Positions 28,352 through 37,105 of a stretch of DNA of 64,000 nucleotides are shown piece by piece. Within the stretch, counting starts at the first letter, position 1. The number at the start of each line of letters is the position of its first letter. The notes below the pieces were generated by a model, which did not search any database, had not been told where the DNA came from, and was given only the letters and a program-made list of their open reading frames with translations. The position numbers and the translations under genes were made by a program. The stretch is from Thermoplasmata archaeon (GTDB lineage: Archaea; Thermoplasmatota; Thermoplasmata; Thermoplasmatales; Thermoplasmataceae), in assembly GCA_021806295.1 (NCBI GenBank), contig JAJZXS010000044.1, positions 1 through 64,000 on the forward strand. Reading direction: 5' to 3'.

Positions 28352-29371
28352 ATGGGAGTTGATATTTCAGGAATACTGGTAAAACATGAAACAACAATAA
28401 AGGAAAATACTGGAATTACAGTTTCAGTTGATGCATACAATATTATATACCAGTTTCTCAGCAGCATAAGGGGGGAGGATGGTGAACCCTTGAAGGATTC
28501 CTCCGGAAATATTACATCCCATTTATCCGGGATTTTTTACCGGACCGCAACACTGCTCCAGAATAGCATAAAGCCAGTATACTCATTTGACGGAAAACCA
28601 TACCACCTCAAAAGTGAGACCCTGAAGGAGAGAAAAGCCATAAAAGACAAGAATATAGCTGAGCTTGATATTGCCATAAAGAATAATGACAGGGAGAGGA
28701 TTAAAACGCTCTCTTCCAGAATCAATTATATTACGCCCGATATAGTTTCTGAGTCGAAGGCACTTCTGGATCTCATGGGGGTCCCCTGGGTGCAGGCTCC
28801 CACGGAGGGAGAAGCACAGGCATCATATATGAGCAAAACAGGAGTGGTTGATTCGGTTGTTTCACAAGATTATGATTGCCTTCTATTCGGTGCCAGAAGG
28901 GTTCTCAGGAACTTTACAATGTATGGGCGCCGCAGGATATCAGGCACAGGAAGATTCATCAACATCAGCCCGGAGATAATAGATTTAAAGGAGAACCTGG
29001 ACAGTATCGGAATCACACAGGATCAGCTCATTGGCATTGGCATACTGGTGGGAACCGATTTCAATCCGGGGATTAGGGGCATAGGTGCCAAGACAGGACT
29101 GTCATTGATTAAAAAATTTGGCACCATCGACAAGGTTTTAAAATATAAGGGAAAGGAGATAGAAAACCTCGATGAAATAAAGGAATTTTTTAATAATCCA
29201 CCGGTGACAGAATGCCATGATATAAAGTTTAAACCTCCTGACAGGGATGGAATCATAGACTACCTCTGCAATGAGCATAGTTTTTCACAAAACAGGATTA
29301 ACCAGATTCTGGATCAAATAGAAAAGGGTTATTCCGGCGCAAACCAGTCGAATCTCGATAAGTATTTTTAA
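28352..29371 (+). CDS. fen: Flap structure-specific endonuclease 1
   Basis: 339 residues, normal for archaeal FEN1. The N-terminus MGVDISG is the usual fold-entry. Acidic residues are present in SVDAYN, PTEGEAQ and SQDYDC, and a helix-hairpin-helix region follows (IGAKTGLSLIKKFG). The C-terminal QSNLDKYF is a PCNA-interacting box. It cuts 5' flaps during Okazaki-fragment processing and repair. A GAGGTG Shine-Dalgarno site lies before ATG 28352, inside the end of radB. Confidence 0.96.
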   Translation: MGVDISGILVKHETTIKENTGITVSVDAYNIIYQFLSSIRGEDGEPLKDSSGNITSHLSGIFYRTATLLQNSIKPVYSFDGKPYHLKSETLKERKAIKDKNIAELDIAIKNNDRERIKTLSSRINYITPDIVSESKALLDLMGVPWVQAPTEGEAQASYMSKTGVVDSVVSQDYDCLLFGARRVLRNFTMYGRRRISGTGRFINISPEIIDLKENLDSIGITQDQLIGIGILVGTDFNPGIRGIGAKTGLSLIKKFGTIDKVLKYKGKEIENLDEIKEFFNNPPVTECHDIKFKPPDRDGIIDYLCNEHSFSQNRINQILDQIEKGYSGANQSNLDKYF

Positions 29372-29646
29372 TGCTTAATTTCCTGCTCTGTGACCATTAC
29401 CTGATGGGACCTTGGATATTCGAGTTCCAGTATATCCTTCATGGCTTTTTTTATATCTTTCTCATCAACATCTATGCTCTGGTTCCTAAATCCCTCTTCT
29501 ATTACCGTAAACTTTTCCCCTGTTTTTTTAACGGTCACGATTCTATCCTTCTTGAAGCTTTTGATAATAAGCATGTGGTTGCTGTCCATCTTGGCCAGCA
29601 TTGTATGGACATGTTTATCTATACTTCTTATTGGCATCCATGGCAT
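29368..29646 (-). CDS. Conserved-looking hypothetical protein (92 residues)
   Basis: A soluble 92-residue protein beginning MPWMPIRSIDKHV, with a beta-rich middle and a helix (EKDIKKAMKDILELEY). I do not recognise the family. Its ATG directly follows the tyrS TAA, so it is translated from the tyrS message. The 3' end overlaps the convergent fen gene by four bases. Confidence 0.65.
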   Translation of the reverse strand: MPWMPIRSIDKHVHTMLAKMDSNHMLIIKSFKKDRIVTVKKTGEKFTVIEEGFRNQSIDVDEKDIKKAMKDILELEYPRSHQVMVTEQEIKH

Positions 29647-30636
29647 TTAATCACTGTTAAGTTTATTGCTTACAGGCAATATAATATTTATGAGTATTTC
29701 CGTTAAGGCTTTTTTTAGGTCCATTGGATGAATCTCGGATTTCAGGTACCTTTCCTCCAGTTCCCTGAAAGATTTAACAGTGTAGGGCCCGCCATGAGCC
29801 TCCGAACGCTTGATTTCCAGATATTTAATATAATATGGAAATACAATATATTTCATTATGTCAATTACTGGATTATTTTCAGTTATTCCCATTGGACAGA
29901 AGGCATTTTTGATTTTCCTCCTTATATCATCTTCCCTGTCAGTTAAAAACAGTGCAGATTCAGGATCACTTTTGGACATTTTTTTGAAATCATCCATCCT
30001 TCCCCTTCCCTTAAGGGATGCTATAAGTGGCATCTCCATGAGAACCGGTTTTTTCCTTCCCATCTTTTCTGCTATATCCCTTGCAAGCATGTACGCATGC
30101 CTCTGGTCTGTGCCTCCCAGTGCCAGATCAGAATTCAAATAAAAAACATCCGTAACCTGCATGAGCGGGTAAATATATTTACTGAAGTCCTTGTCCGCAT
30201 CCTCCTCTGTTCTCCCCATGATGGGAAGCGACCTTCTGATTCTTAAAAGTGAGGAGTTTTTAGCAGTCTGGAGCAGCAATTCCCAGTAACTGGGATTTGC
30301 CACAACATCAGATGCCCAGATAAATTCAACCTCCGGGCTCAATCCTGCATAGATCATGCTGTTTTTCAGCCTGTTTCCACTCTCCCTTATGAGATTTATA
30401 TCGCCTCCGAGTTTATCATTGACCCTTGCGTGCCAGTCTGCAAGCAGAACCTTCATATGAAATCCAAGTTCAACAAGCTGGTTAATTTTATTGACATAAA
30501 TCAGTATAGCTATGTGGGGAAGGCCAGATGGTTCAAAACCTATGTAACCCTGGCCGTTTCCTATGAATAGGGTTTCGCACTCTGAGGGAGTAACCACTTC
30601 CGAGGTATTTGATTTGAGAATTTCCAGTTTGTCCAT
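29647..30636 (-). CDS. tyrS: Tyrosyl-tRNA synthetase
   Basis: 329 residues of class Ic. The tyrosine-binding block YIGFEPSG (31-38) and IYPLMQVTD match archaeal TyrRS. The KMSKS loop is at 219-223. The first signature reads HIAI (41-44), lacking the second histidine of HIGH, as in human TyrRS (HVAY, from memory). There is no large C-terminal domain, as usual for archaea. A 92-residue hypothetical follows directly. Confidence 0.94.
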   Translation of the reverse strand: MDKLEILKSNTSEVVTPSECETLFIGNGQGYIGFEPSGLPHIAILIYVNKINQLVELGFHMKVLLADWHARVNDKLGGDINLIRESGNRLKNSMIYAGLSPEVEFIWASDVVANPSYWELLLQTAKNSSLLRIRRSLPIMGRTEEDADKDFSKYIYPLMQVTDVFYLNSDLALGGTDQRHAYMLARDIAEKMGRKKPVLMEMPLIASLKGRGRMDDFKKMSKSDPESALFLTDREDDIRRKIKNAFCPMGITENNPVIDIMKYIVFPYYIKYLEIKRSEAHGGPYTVKSFRELEERYLKSEIHPMDLKKALTEILINIILPVSNKLNSD

Positions 30637-30668
30637 CGGGAGGTAATACAGTGTTATTTTATTAATTT

Positions 30669-30851
30669 TTATTTTTTAAGCAACATGTCCAGAAGCAATG
30701 ATGCCTCTTTTTTTGTTAATTCTTCGAGAGAACCTTTCTTCAGTGACTTTACGTAATCTTCTACTACCTTCTGATTTGATTCTTCCCTCTTGATCAGGTC
30801 ATTGACAAATGATATCTGTTTTTTTGTTATCTCGTCATTTTTATTGTACAT
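30669..30851 (-). CDS. Small helical protein (60 residues)
   Basis: 60 residues, all-helical and charged. The opening ITKKQISFVNDLIK and the ending LTKKEASLLLDMLLKK resemble a short helical module seen at the C-termini of single-strand DNA annealing and other DNA-processing proteins (general impression, not a confirmed family). It lies 32 bases upstream of tyrS on the same strand. ATG is at 30851. Confidence 0.55.
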   Translation of the reverse strand: MYNKNDEITKKQISFVNDLIKREESNQKVVEDYVKSLKKGSLEELTKKEASLLLDMLLKK

Positions 30852-31135
30852 AAAGTGAAATGTAATTACTGTACATAAGGTTACGGTTTCTCTTTACGCC
30901 GGATGCACAGGAAATGTTTCAAATCCTTTATGTTGCGCCGTCTAATTCCCATGTACTATACGTTAATTATGCCAGTTGGGTGGGGTGTTTGCCTGGTCTT
31001 TGAATGAGACTACCTGTTTTAAAATTGTTACTTATAATAAATATTTGCGTTGGATTAGATTTCAAGCATAATATAATCGCACTGTAGTAAAGGAAAAATA
31101 GAAAATGTTTTAAATAAATAAGGCATTTATTAGTT
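30852..31135. other. 284-base gap without a supported gene
   Basis: It separates the divergent 60-residue gene and the TrmB gene. Unlike most spacers here it contains G-rich patches (GGGTGGGGTG near 30975) and a local CCAG/CTGG pairing at about 30972-30996. I see no recognisable RNA motif, and the minus ORF crossing it looks spurious. A TATA-like TTTTAAATAAATAAGG lies before ATG 31136. Confidence 0.4.
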
Positions 31136-31849
31136 ATGGAAGCTAATCCAGAACACATAATGAAAACAGCAAACATGCTCAAAATCCTTGGGCTTTCATC
31201 CTATGAAGCCCAGGCCTTTGCCTCATTAGTATATCACGGTGTGGCAAATGCTGATACTATTGCAGACACGGCAGGTATTCCCAGAACATCTGCTTATAAG
31301 GTCATGGAATCACTGGTGGCGCGTGGATTTGCAAGGGAAACAGAGGGCAGGCCCAGGATGTTCAAGCCTGAGGATATGTCAAAAATAAAGGAGGATTTCA
31401 TTAGCAGTGTCAATAAGCTATTTGATGATCTGAAGGAATTACAGGATGTGCTTCCGTCAAAAGGTGATCCCCAGCTGGTCTTTACCATATATGGCAGGTC
31501 GAAGGTAATGAGCAAAATGGCCGAGATGTTTGACCTTACAGAAAGGGAAATCCTTATCGCAACACCACGTATAAGGGAGATCAGGAGTGAATTGAAGAAA
31601 AATATAGAAAACGCTTTGAAGAGGGGAGTAAAGGTTGTTTTTATAACGCCACCGAATAAGAGAGTCCCGCACAATACAATAGTTTACAGAAAAGAAGGAT
31701 TGATAGCAACAGATGTTGCAAGTGATGACTCAAGGGCAATGCTTGCCGGAGCTGACCTGGATGCCTGCGGATATACTGATAACCCTATTCTTTCTCTTCA
31801 TGTATTGCAGTTCATAAATATGATGATGAACGATGAAATTAAGATGTGA
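31136..31849 (+). CDS. TrmB-family transcriptional regulator
   Basis: 237 residues. The N-terminal winged helix is typical of TrmB (LKILGLSSYEAQAFASLV, TADIAGIPRTSAYKV-like, here ADTAGIPRTSAYKV), followed by a coiled coil and a phospholipase-D-like sensor domain (VFTIYGRSKVMSKM). Relatives control sugar or redox genes. Its last 17 bases overlap nfo, so regulator and endonuclease IV are co-translated. Confidence 0.87.
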   Translation: MEANPEHIMKTANMLKILGLSSYEAQAFASLVYHGVANADTIADTAGIPRTSAYKVMESLVARGFARETEGRPRMFKPEDMSKIKEDFISSVNKLFDDLKELQDVLPSKGDPQLVFTIYGRSKVMSKMAEMFDLTEREILIATPRIREIRSELKKNIENALKRGVKVVFITPPNKRVPHNTIVYRKEGLIATDVASDDSRAMLAGADLDACGYTDNPILSLHVLQFINMMMNDEIKM

Positions 31850-32678
31850 TTTCGAGAGCAGGAATAAGCTCGTAGGCGGGCATGTCTCAATAGCAGAGAG
31901 CATAGCTTTATCGCCGGGGAGGGCCAATTCCTTCGGATTCAATACATTCCAAATTTTTGTAAAAAGCAATCTTCAATGGAAATATCGAGAAATAAGCGAT
32001 GAGGAATATGAAAATTTTAAACATAATGTCAGGGAATTTAAAATGGAAAAGCCTGTTGTACACGCTACATACCTGCTTAATCTTGGTTCGGAAAATAATG
32101 AACTGGTAGACAGGTCGGTGAATGACCTGAAGTATGAAATTGGGGTGTGCAACCGCCTTGGCATTGAATATCTTGTACTCCACCCCGGATCAAACAGGGA
32201 CAGAAAGCATGCCATCGAATCAATAATGGGCGTAATCAATTCAATCGAAACAGGGAATGTAAGGCTTCTCATTGAGAACTCTTCTGGAAAGGGCAGCACA
32301 GTTCCGGCAACAATTGAAGAAATGCAGTCCATGATGGACATCTCAAAGAATAGAACAGGAATATGCCTAGATACCTGCCATTTCTTTGCAGAGGGGTATG
32401 ACCTTGTTGATAAATACAGCGAGTCCATTGAAAGCCTGAAATCATCGGGCATAATGAAAAATATCCATGCCATGCATATCAATGATTCCATGTTTGAACG
32501 TGGATCAAAGAGGGACAGGCACGAAAATATAGGAGATGGTTTCATCGGTAATGCCGGATTTAAGAATATAATAAACGACAGTTCATTCAACGGGATTCCC
32601 ATGATAATGGAAACTCCCGGCGGGGATGAAAATTATTTATCCAATATCCAAAAATTAAGAGATTTGATGGTGATTTAA
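31833..32678 (+). CDS. nfo: Endonuclease IV (AP endonuclease)
   Basis: 281 residues of an AP-endonuclease TIM barrel. Metal-ligand blocks are VVHATYL, VLHPGS, LLIENSSGKG, CLDTCHFFAEGYD, HINDS, KRDRHENIGDG and METPGG, which cover the complete trinuclear zinc site. It nicks 5' of abasic sites. ATG 31833 lies within the TrmB gene, and its TAA overlaps the next ATG as TAATG. Confidence 0.96.
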   Translation: MKLRCDFESRNKLVGGHVSIAESIALSPGRANSFGFNTFQIFVKSNLQWKYREISDEEYENFKHNVREFKMEKPVVHATYLLNLGSENNELVDRSVNDLKYEIGVCNRLGIEYLVLHPGSNRDRKHAIESIMGVINSIETGNVRLLIENSSGKGSTVPATIEEMQSMMDISKNRTGICLDTCHFFAEGYDLVDKYSESIESLKSSGIMKNIHAMHINDSMFERGSKRDRHENIGDGFIGNAGFKNIINDSSFNGIPMIMETPGGDENYLSNIQKLRDLMVI

Positions 32679-33838
32679 TGAACGTTAAAGAATTTAAACC
32701 CTATCTATTTTCATGTGATATAAGGGACGTTGTTTCTCCCCCTTTTGATACCATTACACCGGAGCAGGAAAAAAAATTGCGTTCTGCAAAGTGCAATATA
32801 ACCACACTGAGCATGCCTGAGTCAGGAAACACGGGAATGAGCCCGAAAAAAATCCTTGAAAAATGGCTGAAAGATCATCTTGTTTATGAATACAGCAGGG
32901 ACGTAATAATAATCCTGAAACAGATATTTTACATAAATAAAGAGGCTGTATCGAGGTACGGAATTATATCACTGCTTCAAATTAACGGTGCCATAAGCGC
33001 ACATGAAAACACATTTGATAAACAGGTAAGGGAAAGACAGGAGATAATGGAAGAGTTACAGGCTGAACCAGAACCCATATTCATAGTTATCCCAGATAAC
33101 AGCTTCGACAAACTGATAAAAAGATATGCATCTGACCTGGAGGAAAAATTCAAATTTGAGGAACCCCGGGGGGTGGAAAATTATGTTTATTTCCTGGATG
33201 ACCCCCGTCGCATCATAAGGATAAAAGAATCACTTGAAAATGTTCAGGGGATTGTGGCTGATGGCCATCATAGAACGCAGGCAATAAAGAATCTGGAGGC
33301 TGAGACAGGAGACAGTTTCTGGAACTATGCACTGGCTTATACAACATCAATTTATGGAAATGGATTAATGATAGGAGGTGTTGACAGGCTGGTTTACAGG
33401 CTTAACTTCGAGGAAAACCTGAACAGGATAAAAAATTTATTCGATATATATACGGAAAAAACGATGGAAGATGATGGATGTATAAGAGTTTATAGCAGGG
33501 GTTTGTTCTACAGGCTCATCCCCAAAGAATATGCCATAAATGAGACTTTCGGCCCTTCTAAACCTCTTTCTACAGAGATAATAAACAGGATTCTCTTTGA
33601 AAATGCATTCGGCCTGAGCAGGGAAGAAATGGAAACCAAAATCGGTTTTATCTATAACACAACAGATGCCATAAACGCTGTTGACAGCCATGAATGCGAA
33701 TTTGCAGTGCTTATACCTCCCTGGCACAAGGATGATTTTCTGAACCTGACCATGCAGAACAGGATATTTCCCCAGAAATCAACATATTTTTATCCAAAAA
33801 TTCCATCAGGAATTGCAATATACTGCAGGCCATCGTAG
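32678..33838 (+). CDS. DUF1015-family protein
   Basis: 386 residues. The N-terminal FKPYLFSCDIRDVVSPPFD and the central VADGHHRTQA (the family's characteristic block) identify DUF1015/COG4198. The biochemical role is not settled. The start overlaps the nfo stop by one base. The end is unusual: the last codons and the TAG stop are bases 1-10 of the following tRNA-Thr. A TrmB-nfo-DUF1015-tRNA transcript is implied. Confidence 0.88.
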   Translation: MNVKEFKPYLFSCDIRDVVSPPFDTITPEQEKKLRSAKCNITTLSMPESGNTGMSPKKILEKWLKDHLVYEYSRDVIIILKQIFYINKEAVSRYGIISLLQINGAISAHENTFDKQVRERQEIMEELQAEPEPIFIVIPDNSFDKLIKRYASDLEEKFKFEEPRGVENYVYFLDDPRRIIRIKESLENVQGIVADGHHRTQAIKNLEAETGDSFWNYALAYTTSIYGNGLMIGGVDRLVYRLNFEENLNRIKNLFDIYTEKTMEDDGCIRVYSRGLFYRLIPKEYAINETFGPSKPLSTEIINRILFENAFGLSREEMETKIGFIYNTTDAINAVDSHECEFAVLIPPWHKDDFLNLTMQNRIFPQKSTYFYPKIPSGIAIYCRPS

Positions 33839-33901
33839 CTCAGCAGGTAGAGTGGTTGATTCGTAATCAACAGGTCGCGAGTTCAAATCTCGCCGATGGC
33901 T
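33829..33901 (+). tRNA. tRNA-Thr (anticodon CGT)
   Basis: A full cloverleaf with acceptor GCCATCG/CGATGGC, D-stem GCTC/GAGT, anticodon stem GTTGA/TCAAC with loop TTCGTAA, T-stem GCGAG/CTCGC and discriminator T, 73 bases. It reads ACG codons. CCA is not encoded. Its first ten bases overlap the DUF1015 gene, so tRNA 5' processing must cut the end of that message. Confidence 0.96.
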
Positions 33902-33907
33902 ATACAT

Positions 33908-34120
33908 TTATATAAATTCTTTGACAAAAATTATTTTATCCTCATTGAATACGAGTGCAATTTCATAACTTCTTTCAATGTCATTGAAACTTGTATGTGA
34001 TGTCCAGTTACCGGTGTATTTATCGTGGTTCAACTCACGTATTCTTATATTTTCCACACCGCTATAGTTCTTCAGGATGTATTCTCTAATAAAGTTAATG
34101 GCTTTTACACGATCGTCCAT
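33908..34120 (-). CDS. Small hypothetical protein (70 residues)
   Basis: A soluble alpha/beta protein starting MDDRVKAINFIREYI from ATG 34120 (the frame also opens at TTG 34123). One N-terminal helix is followed by strands ending in EIALVFNEDKIIFVKEF. The layout resembles the protein at 34213 transcribed in the opposite direction. It ends six bases from tRNA-Thr on the opposite strand. Function is unknown. Confidence 0.6.
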   Translation of the reverse strand: MDDRVKAINFIREYILKNYSGVENIRIRELNHDKYTGNWTSHTSFNDIERSYEIALVFNEDKIIFVKEFI

Positions 34121-34212
34121 CAAAATAAATGGAAATGCAATATAAAATACTTGGCAGATTTGTTATTTCTAAATTTAAAAAGGCTTATAATAACCTATTG
34201 CATTTATTACCT

Positions 34213-34464
34213 ATGGAGTTTAAATTAACCATTGGAAAAATGGAAGATTTAAAAAATATGATCATGGAAGATATGGCAAAAACAGAAAATATAGATATTG
34301 ACGATATTGAATTTGAGGATATATTTTATTATTCTGGATTAAAGAAGTGGAATGCCAGAATTAAATTCAGTAAGAATGGGAAAAATTACAGGTCAAGCAT
34401 GGATATAATGGAAAATGGTATGATCACCAGATACCAGCAGAGGGAGGAAAATGAATTCAAATGA
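34213..34464 (+). CDS. Small hypothetical protein (83 residues)
   Basis: 83 residues from ATG 34213, chosen because the TATA-like GCTTATAATA at 34182-34191 lies about 25 bases before it; the longer frame to 34129 crosses that promoter. The protein has an N-terminal helix (MEDLKNMIMEDM) then strands (KWNARIKFSKNGKNYR). It overlaps the HxlR gene by 14 bases. Function is unknown. Confidence 0.6.
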   Translation: MEFKLTIGKMEDLKNMIMEDMAKTENIDIDDIEFEDIFYYSGLKKWNARIKFSKNGKNYRSSMDIMENGMITRYQQREENEFK

Positions 34465-34777
34465 ATGTCCGTTGAGCGCAGCATTGAAACCACTTAAGGG
34501 AAAATGGGAACCGGTAATAATCAAATTTCTATCAATAAACGGGAAATCCGGATACAAGGACATATATAACAGAATGGACAATATAACACCCAAGGCACTT
34601 ACAGGGGCCCTGAAACTGCTTTACCAGGAGGGAGTTATCAGTAAAGTAACAGTATCGGAAAAACCACATCGGGTTGTATACAGTCTGACAGAAAAGGGAG
34701 TTGCAATGATTAAACCATTGGATGCCATAGAATCCCTGAATGGCAATACAAAATATACTGGGGCAAAGTCTAAATAA
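34451..34777 (+). CDS. HxlR-family winged-helix regulator
   Basis: 108 residues. The HxlR start is visible (CPLSAALKPLKGKWEPVIIKFL), then a recognition helix (ITPKALTGALKLLYQEGVI) and the wing VSEKPHRVVYSLTEKG. The N-terminal cysteine could be a redox sensor, as in some relatives. GGGAGG precedes the ATG within the upstream gene. Confidence 0.88.
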   Translation: MNSNECPLSAALKPLKGKWEPVIIKFLSINGKSGYKDIYNRMDNITPKALTGALKLLYQEGVISKVTVSEKPHRVVYSLTEKGVAMIKPLDAIESLNGNTKYTGAKSK

Positions 34778-34798
34778 TAATTTTTAGTTATAGCCTGC

Positions 34799-35626
34799 AT
34801 GTCAGATTATACAAGCGGCGATTCCATGGCCAAGATAGACAGAGTATCCAGGTTACTTTTATTCATATCGATAGGATTCTTTATCGCGGCTTCACTGATA
34901 AACACACTGTATACATTGACAGGCCGTCATGACCTTTTATTCAAAACCGGGCTTGTATTTATTATACTGTTTGATATATTTTATGCAGTAATACTCCTGA
35001 GCATCTATCAAACAGGAAAGCTTCAGATAACAGACAGATTAATTTTTCTCTCCCTTGGGCTATTTGCTATAATCTTCATATCTGAAATAATACTGGAAAT
35101 TAATGCAGGTACAGGCCTCTTCCCCGGAATAGTCGGGTTTGTGGGCCTTGCCTTTGGCTTTATGTATTATTATTTTAAGGATGATGAACTCTTATCACGT
35201 GTTATGATAATAGTAGCAGCCATACTGGCTTACATTGCCATGGCTGGATATCCTTTAATGCCCTATATATTCACTTTCGGCACATCATACCTTAATTCAG
35301 CATTGTGGGCGCAGGCATTCATAATTCTGGAGATACTGCTTGTACTTGCATTCCTGTTCAAATCAAGCCAGATTGTTGCAGACTTTCTAACCGAATCAGG
35401 TAAATCCCTCGGGCTGTTCATATTTGCTATAGGCATGATAATAACAGGTGCCTCAATGGTTTCCACAAACCTGGCAGCTCTACCTGCTGGTCTGGGAGAC
35501 ACACTATCTGCCATACTCATCATAGCCGGCATCTTTGCACTCATTGCAGGTATTCTCATAGTTATAATATCCCTTATGGATTTTTATAACTCTGTAATAA
35601 AACCGAGAATCCATTTTATGAGATAA
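34799..35626 (+). CDS. Polytopic membrane protein of unknown function
   Basis: 275 residues with about eight hydrophobic helices and short loops, and a soluble start (MSDYTSGDSMAKIDR). No transport signature is recognised. It lies 21 bases after the HxlR gene on the same strand, so it may be the regulator's target. UbiD follows after 31 bases. Confidence 0.65.
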   Translation: MSDYTSGDSMAKIDRVSRLLLFISIGFFIAASLINTLYTLTGRHDLLFKTGLVFIILFDIFYAVILLSIYQTGKLQITDRLIFLSLGLFAIIFISEIILEINAGTGLFPGIVGFVGLAFGFMYYYFKDDELLSRVMIIVAAILAYIAMAGYPLMPYIFTFGTSYLNSALWAQAFIILEILLVLAFLFKSSQIVADFLTESGKSLGLFIFAIGMIITGASMVSTNLAALPAGLGDTLSAILIIAGIFALIAGILIVIISLMDFYNSVIKPRIHFMR

Positions 35627-35657
35627 AAAATTATATTTCATTAAGGCATTATTGCAT

Positions 35658-37103
35658 ATGACTTTTGACGATTTGAATGATTTTATAAAATACCAGGAGG
35701 GCAATAACGACATTATAAAGATAAACGAAGAGGTGGACCCGGACCTCGAGCTTACATACATACTCAGTGAGGAGGAGAGAATAGGCAAGAAAAAAACAAT
35801 ACTTTTTAACAATGTTAAAGGTTCAAGGATGCCGGTTTTAGGCAATATATTCTCATCTGAAAAGAAGATCGAGGCAATACTGGGTGATACTCCATACAAT
35901 ATAGGCCTTAAATTGAAAAATATAGTCAGGATACCTGACGACACGGAATCAATGATATCAAGGGGGCTTGAGATGCTCAAGGAAATGAGCGGTATAAAGC
36001 CCAAGGTATATAACAGGAAGGGTTCAGAATTTGAGGTGGTTGACCCGCATCTCACTGAATATCCGATAACAAAGAACTGGCCAAAGGATGGGGGGCGTTA
36101 CATAACAATGCCTGTTGTGATAACGAAGGACCCTGATACCGGTACAAGGAACGTCGGAACATACAGAATGCAGGTATACGATGATGAAACTGCCGGCATG
36201 CACTGGCATATACACAAGGGCGGGGCAGAACACATGGACAGGTATAAGCAGGAGGGGAAAATCATGGATGTTGCAGTTGCCATAGGTGTTGACCCATTAA
36301 CATTCTTCTCATCCATAGCACCGCTTCCAAATGGAATAGATGAGTTTTCATTCAGGGGAATACTGGCAAAAAAACATCTCGAACTTATAAAGGGGGAAAC
36401 AGTAAACCTTGAATATCCTCGCAGCTCTCAGATAGTGCTGGAAGGTTACATAGACCCCAGCGAAACAAGGGTAGAAGGGCCTTTCGGTGACCATACAGGC
36501 TACTATTCACTTGAGGAGGAGTTTCCTGTATTCCATATAAAAAAGATTGTGCAGAGGCTTAATCCCATATATTCCACAACAATAGTTGGAAAATTATGGC
36601 ATGAGGATGTAAAAATCGGCAAGGCAATAGAGAGAATGTTTCTCCCACTGATACAGATTCAGATACCGGAAATTGTGGATATGAATATACCCGAAGAAAC
36701 TGTTGTAAGCAACATGATAGTTGTATCCATAAAGAAAAGATATCCGGGACAGGCAAAAAAGGTAATGTTCGCCATATGGGGAACCGGGCAGATGATGTTT
36801 ACCAAGATAGTAGTTGTGGTTGATGATGATGTGGATGTACATGATATGAAGCAGGTCATGTGGGCAATGACAACCAGGATAGACCCTGTAAACGATGTTT
36901 TCATGGTTCCTAATACTCCCACTGATTCGCTTGACCATCCTGCAAGGCTTTTCAATCTCGGGTCAAAAATGGGCATTGATGCGACCAGAAAATCCCCTGC
37001 TGAAAATTATAACAGGCCATGGCCGGACACCTTATCCATGTCACCAGATGTTGAGAAAAAAGCCGATGAATTAATCAAAAGACTGGAACAGTCACAGAAT
37101 TAG
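35658..37103 (+). CDS. UbiD-family prenylated-FMN decarboxylase
   Basis: 481 residues from ATG 35658 (TTG 35652 is an in-frame alternative). Family blocks include GTYRMQVYDDETAGMHWHIHKGG, given here only as GTYRMQ and MHWHIHKGG, and EGPFGDHTGYYS, where the acidic pair after it forms part of the active site. Such enzymes decarboxylate aromatic or unsaturated acids using prenylated FMN. Candidate roles are quinone synthesis or a mevalonate-derived step. The cofactor-making UbiX is not in the window. Confidence 0.88.
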   Translation: MTFDDLNDFIKYQEGNNDIIKINEEVDPDLELTYILSEEERIGKKKTILFNNVKGSRMPVLGNIFSSEKKIEAILGDTPYNIGLKLKNIVRIPDDTESMISRGLEMLKEMSGIKPKVYNRKGSEFEVVDPHLTEYPITKNWPKDGGRYITMPVVITKDPDTGTRNVGTYRMQVYDDETAGMHWHIHKGGAEHMDRYKQEGKIMDVAVAIGVDPLTFFSSIAPLPNGIDEFSFRGILAKKHLELIKGETVNLEYPRSSQIVLEGYIDPSETRVEGPFGDHTGYYSLEEEFPVFHIKKIVQRLNPIYSTTIVGKLWHEDVKIGKAIERMFLPLIQIQIPEIVDMNIPEETVVSNMIVVSIKKRYPGQAKKVMFAIWGTGQMMFTKIVVVVDDDVDVHDMKQVMWAMTTRIDPVNDVFMVPNTPTDSLDHPARLFNLGSKMGIDATRKSPAENYNRPWPDTLSMSPDVEKKADELIKRLEQSQN

Positions 37104-37105
37104 TT

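Noticed and set aside
30967-31182. 71-codon minus-strand frame across the TrmB start
   Set aside because: No promoter or ribosome site, and it overlaps the start of a well-supported gene.
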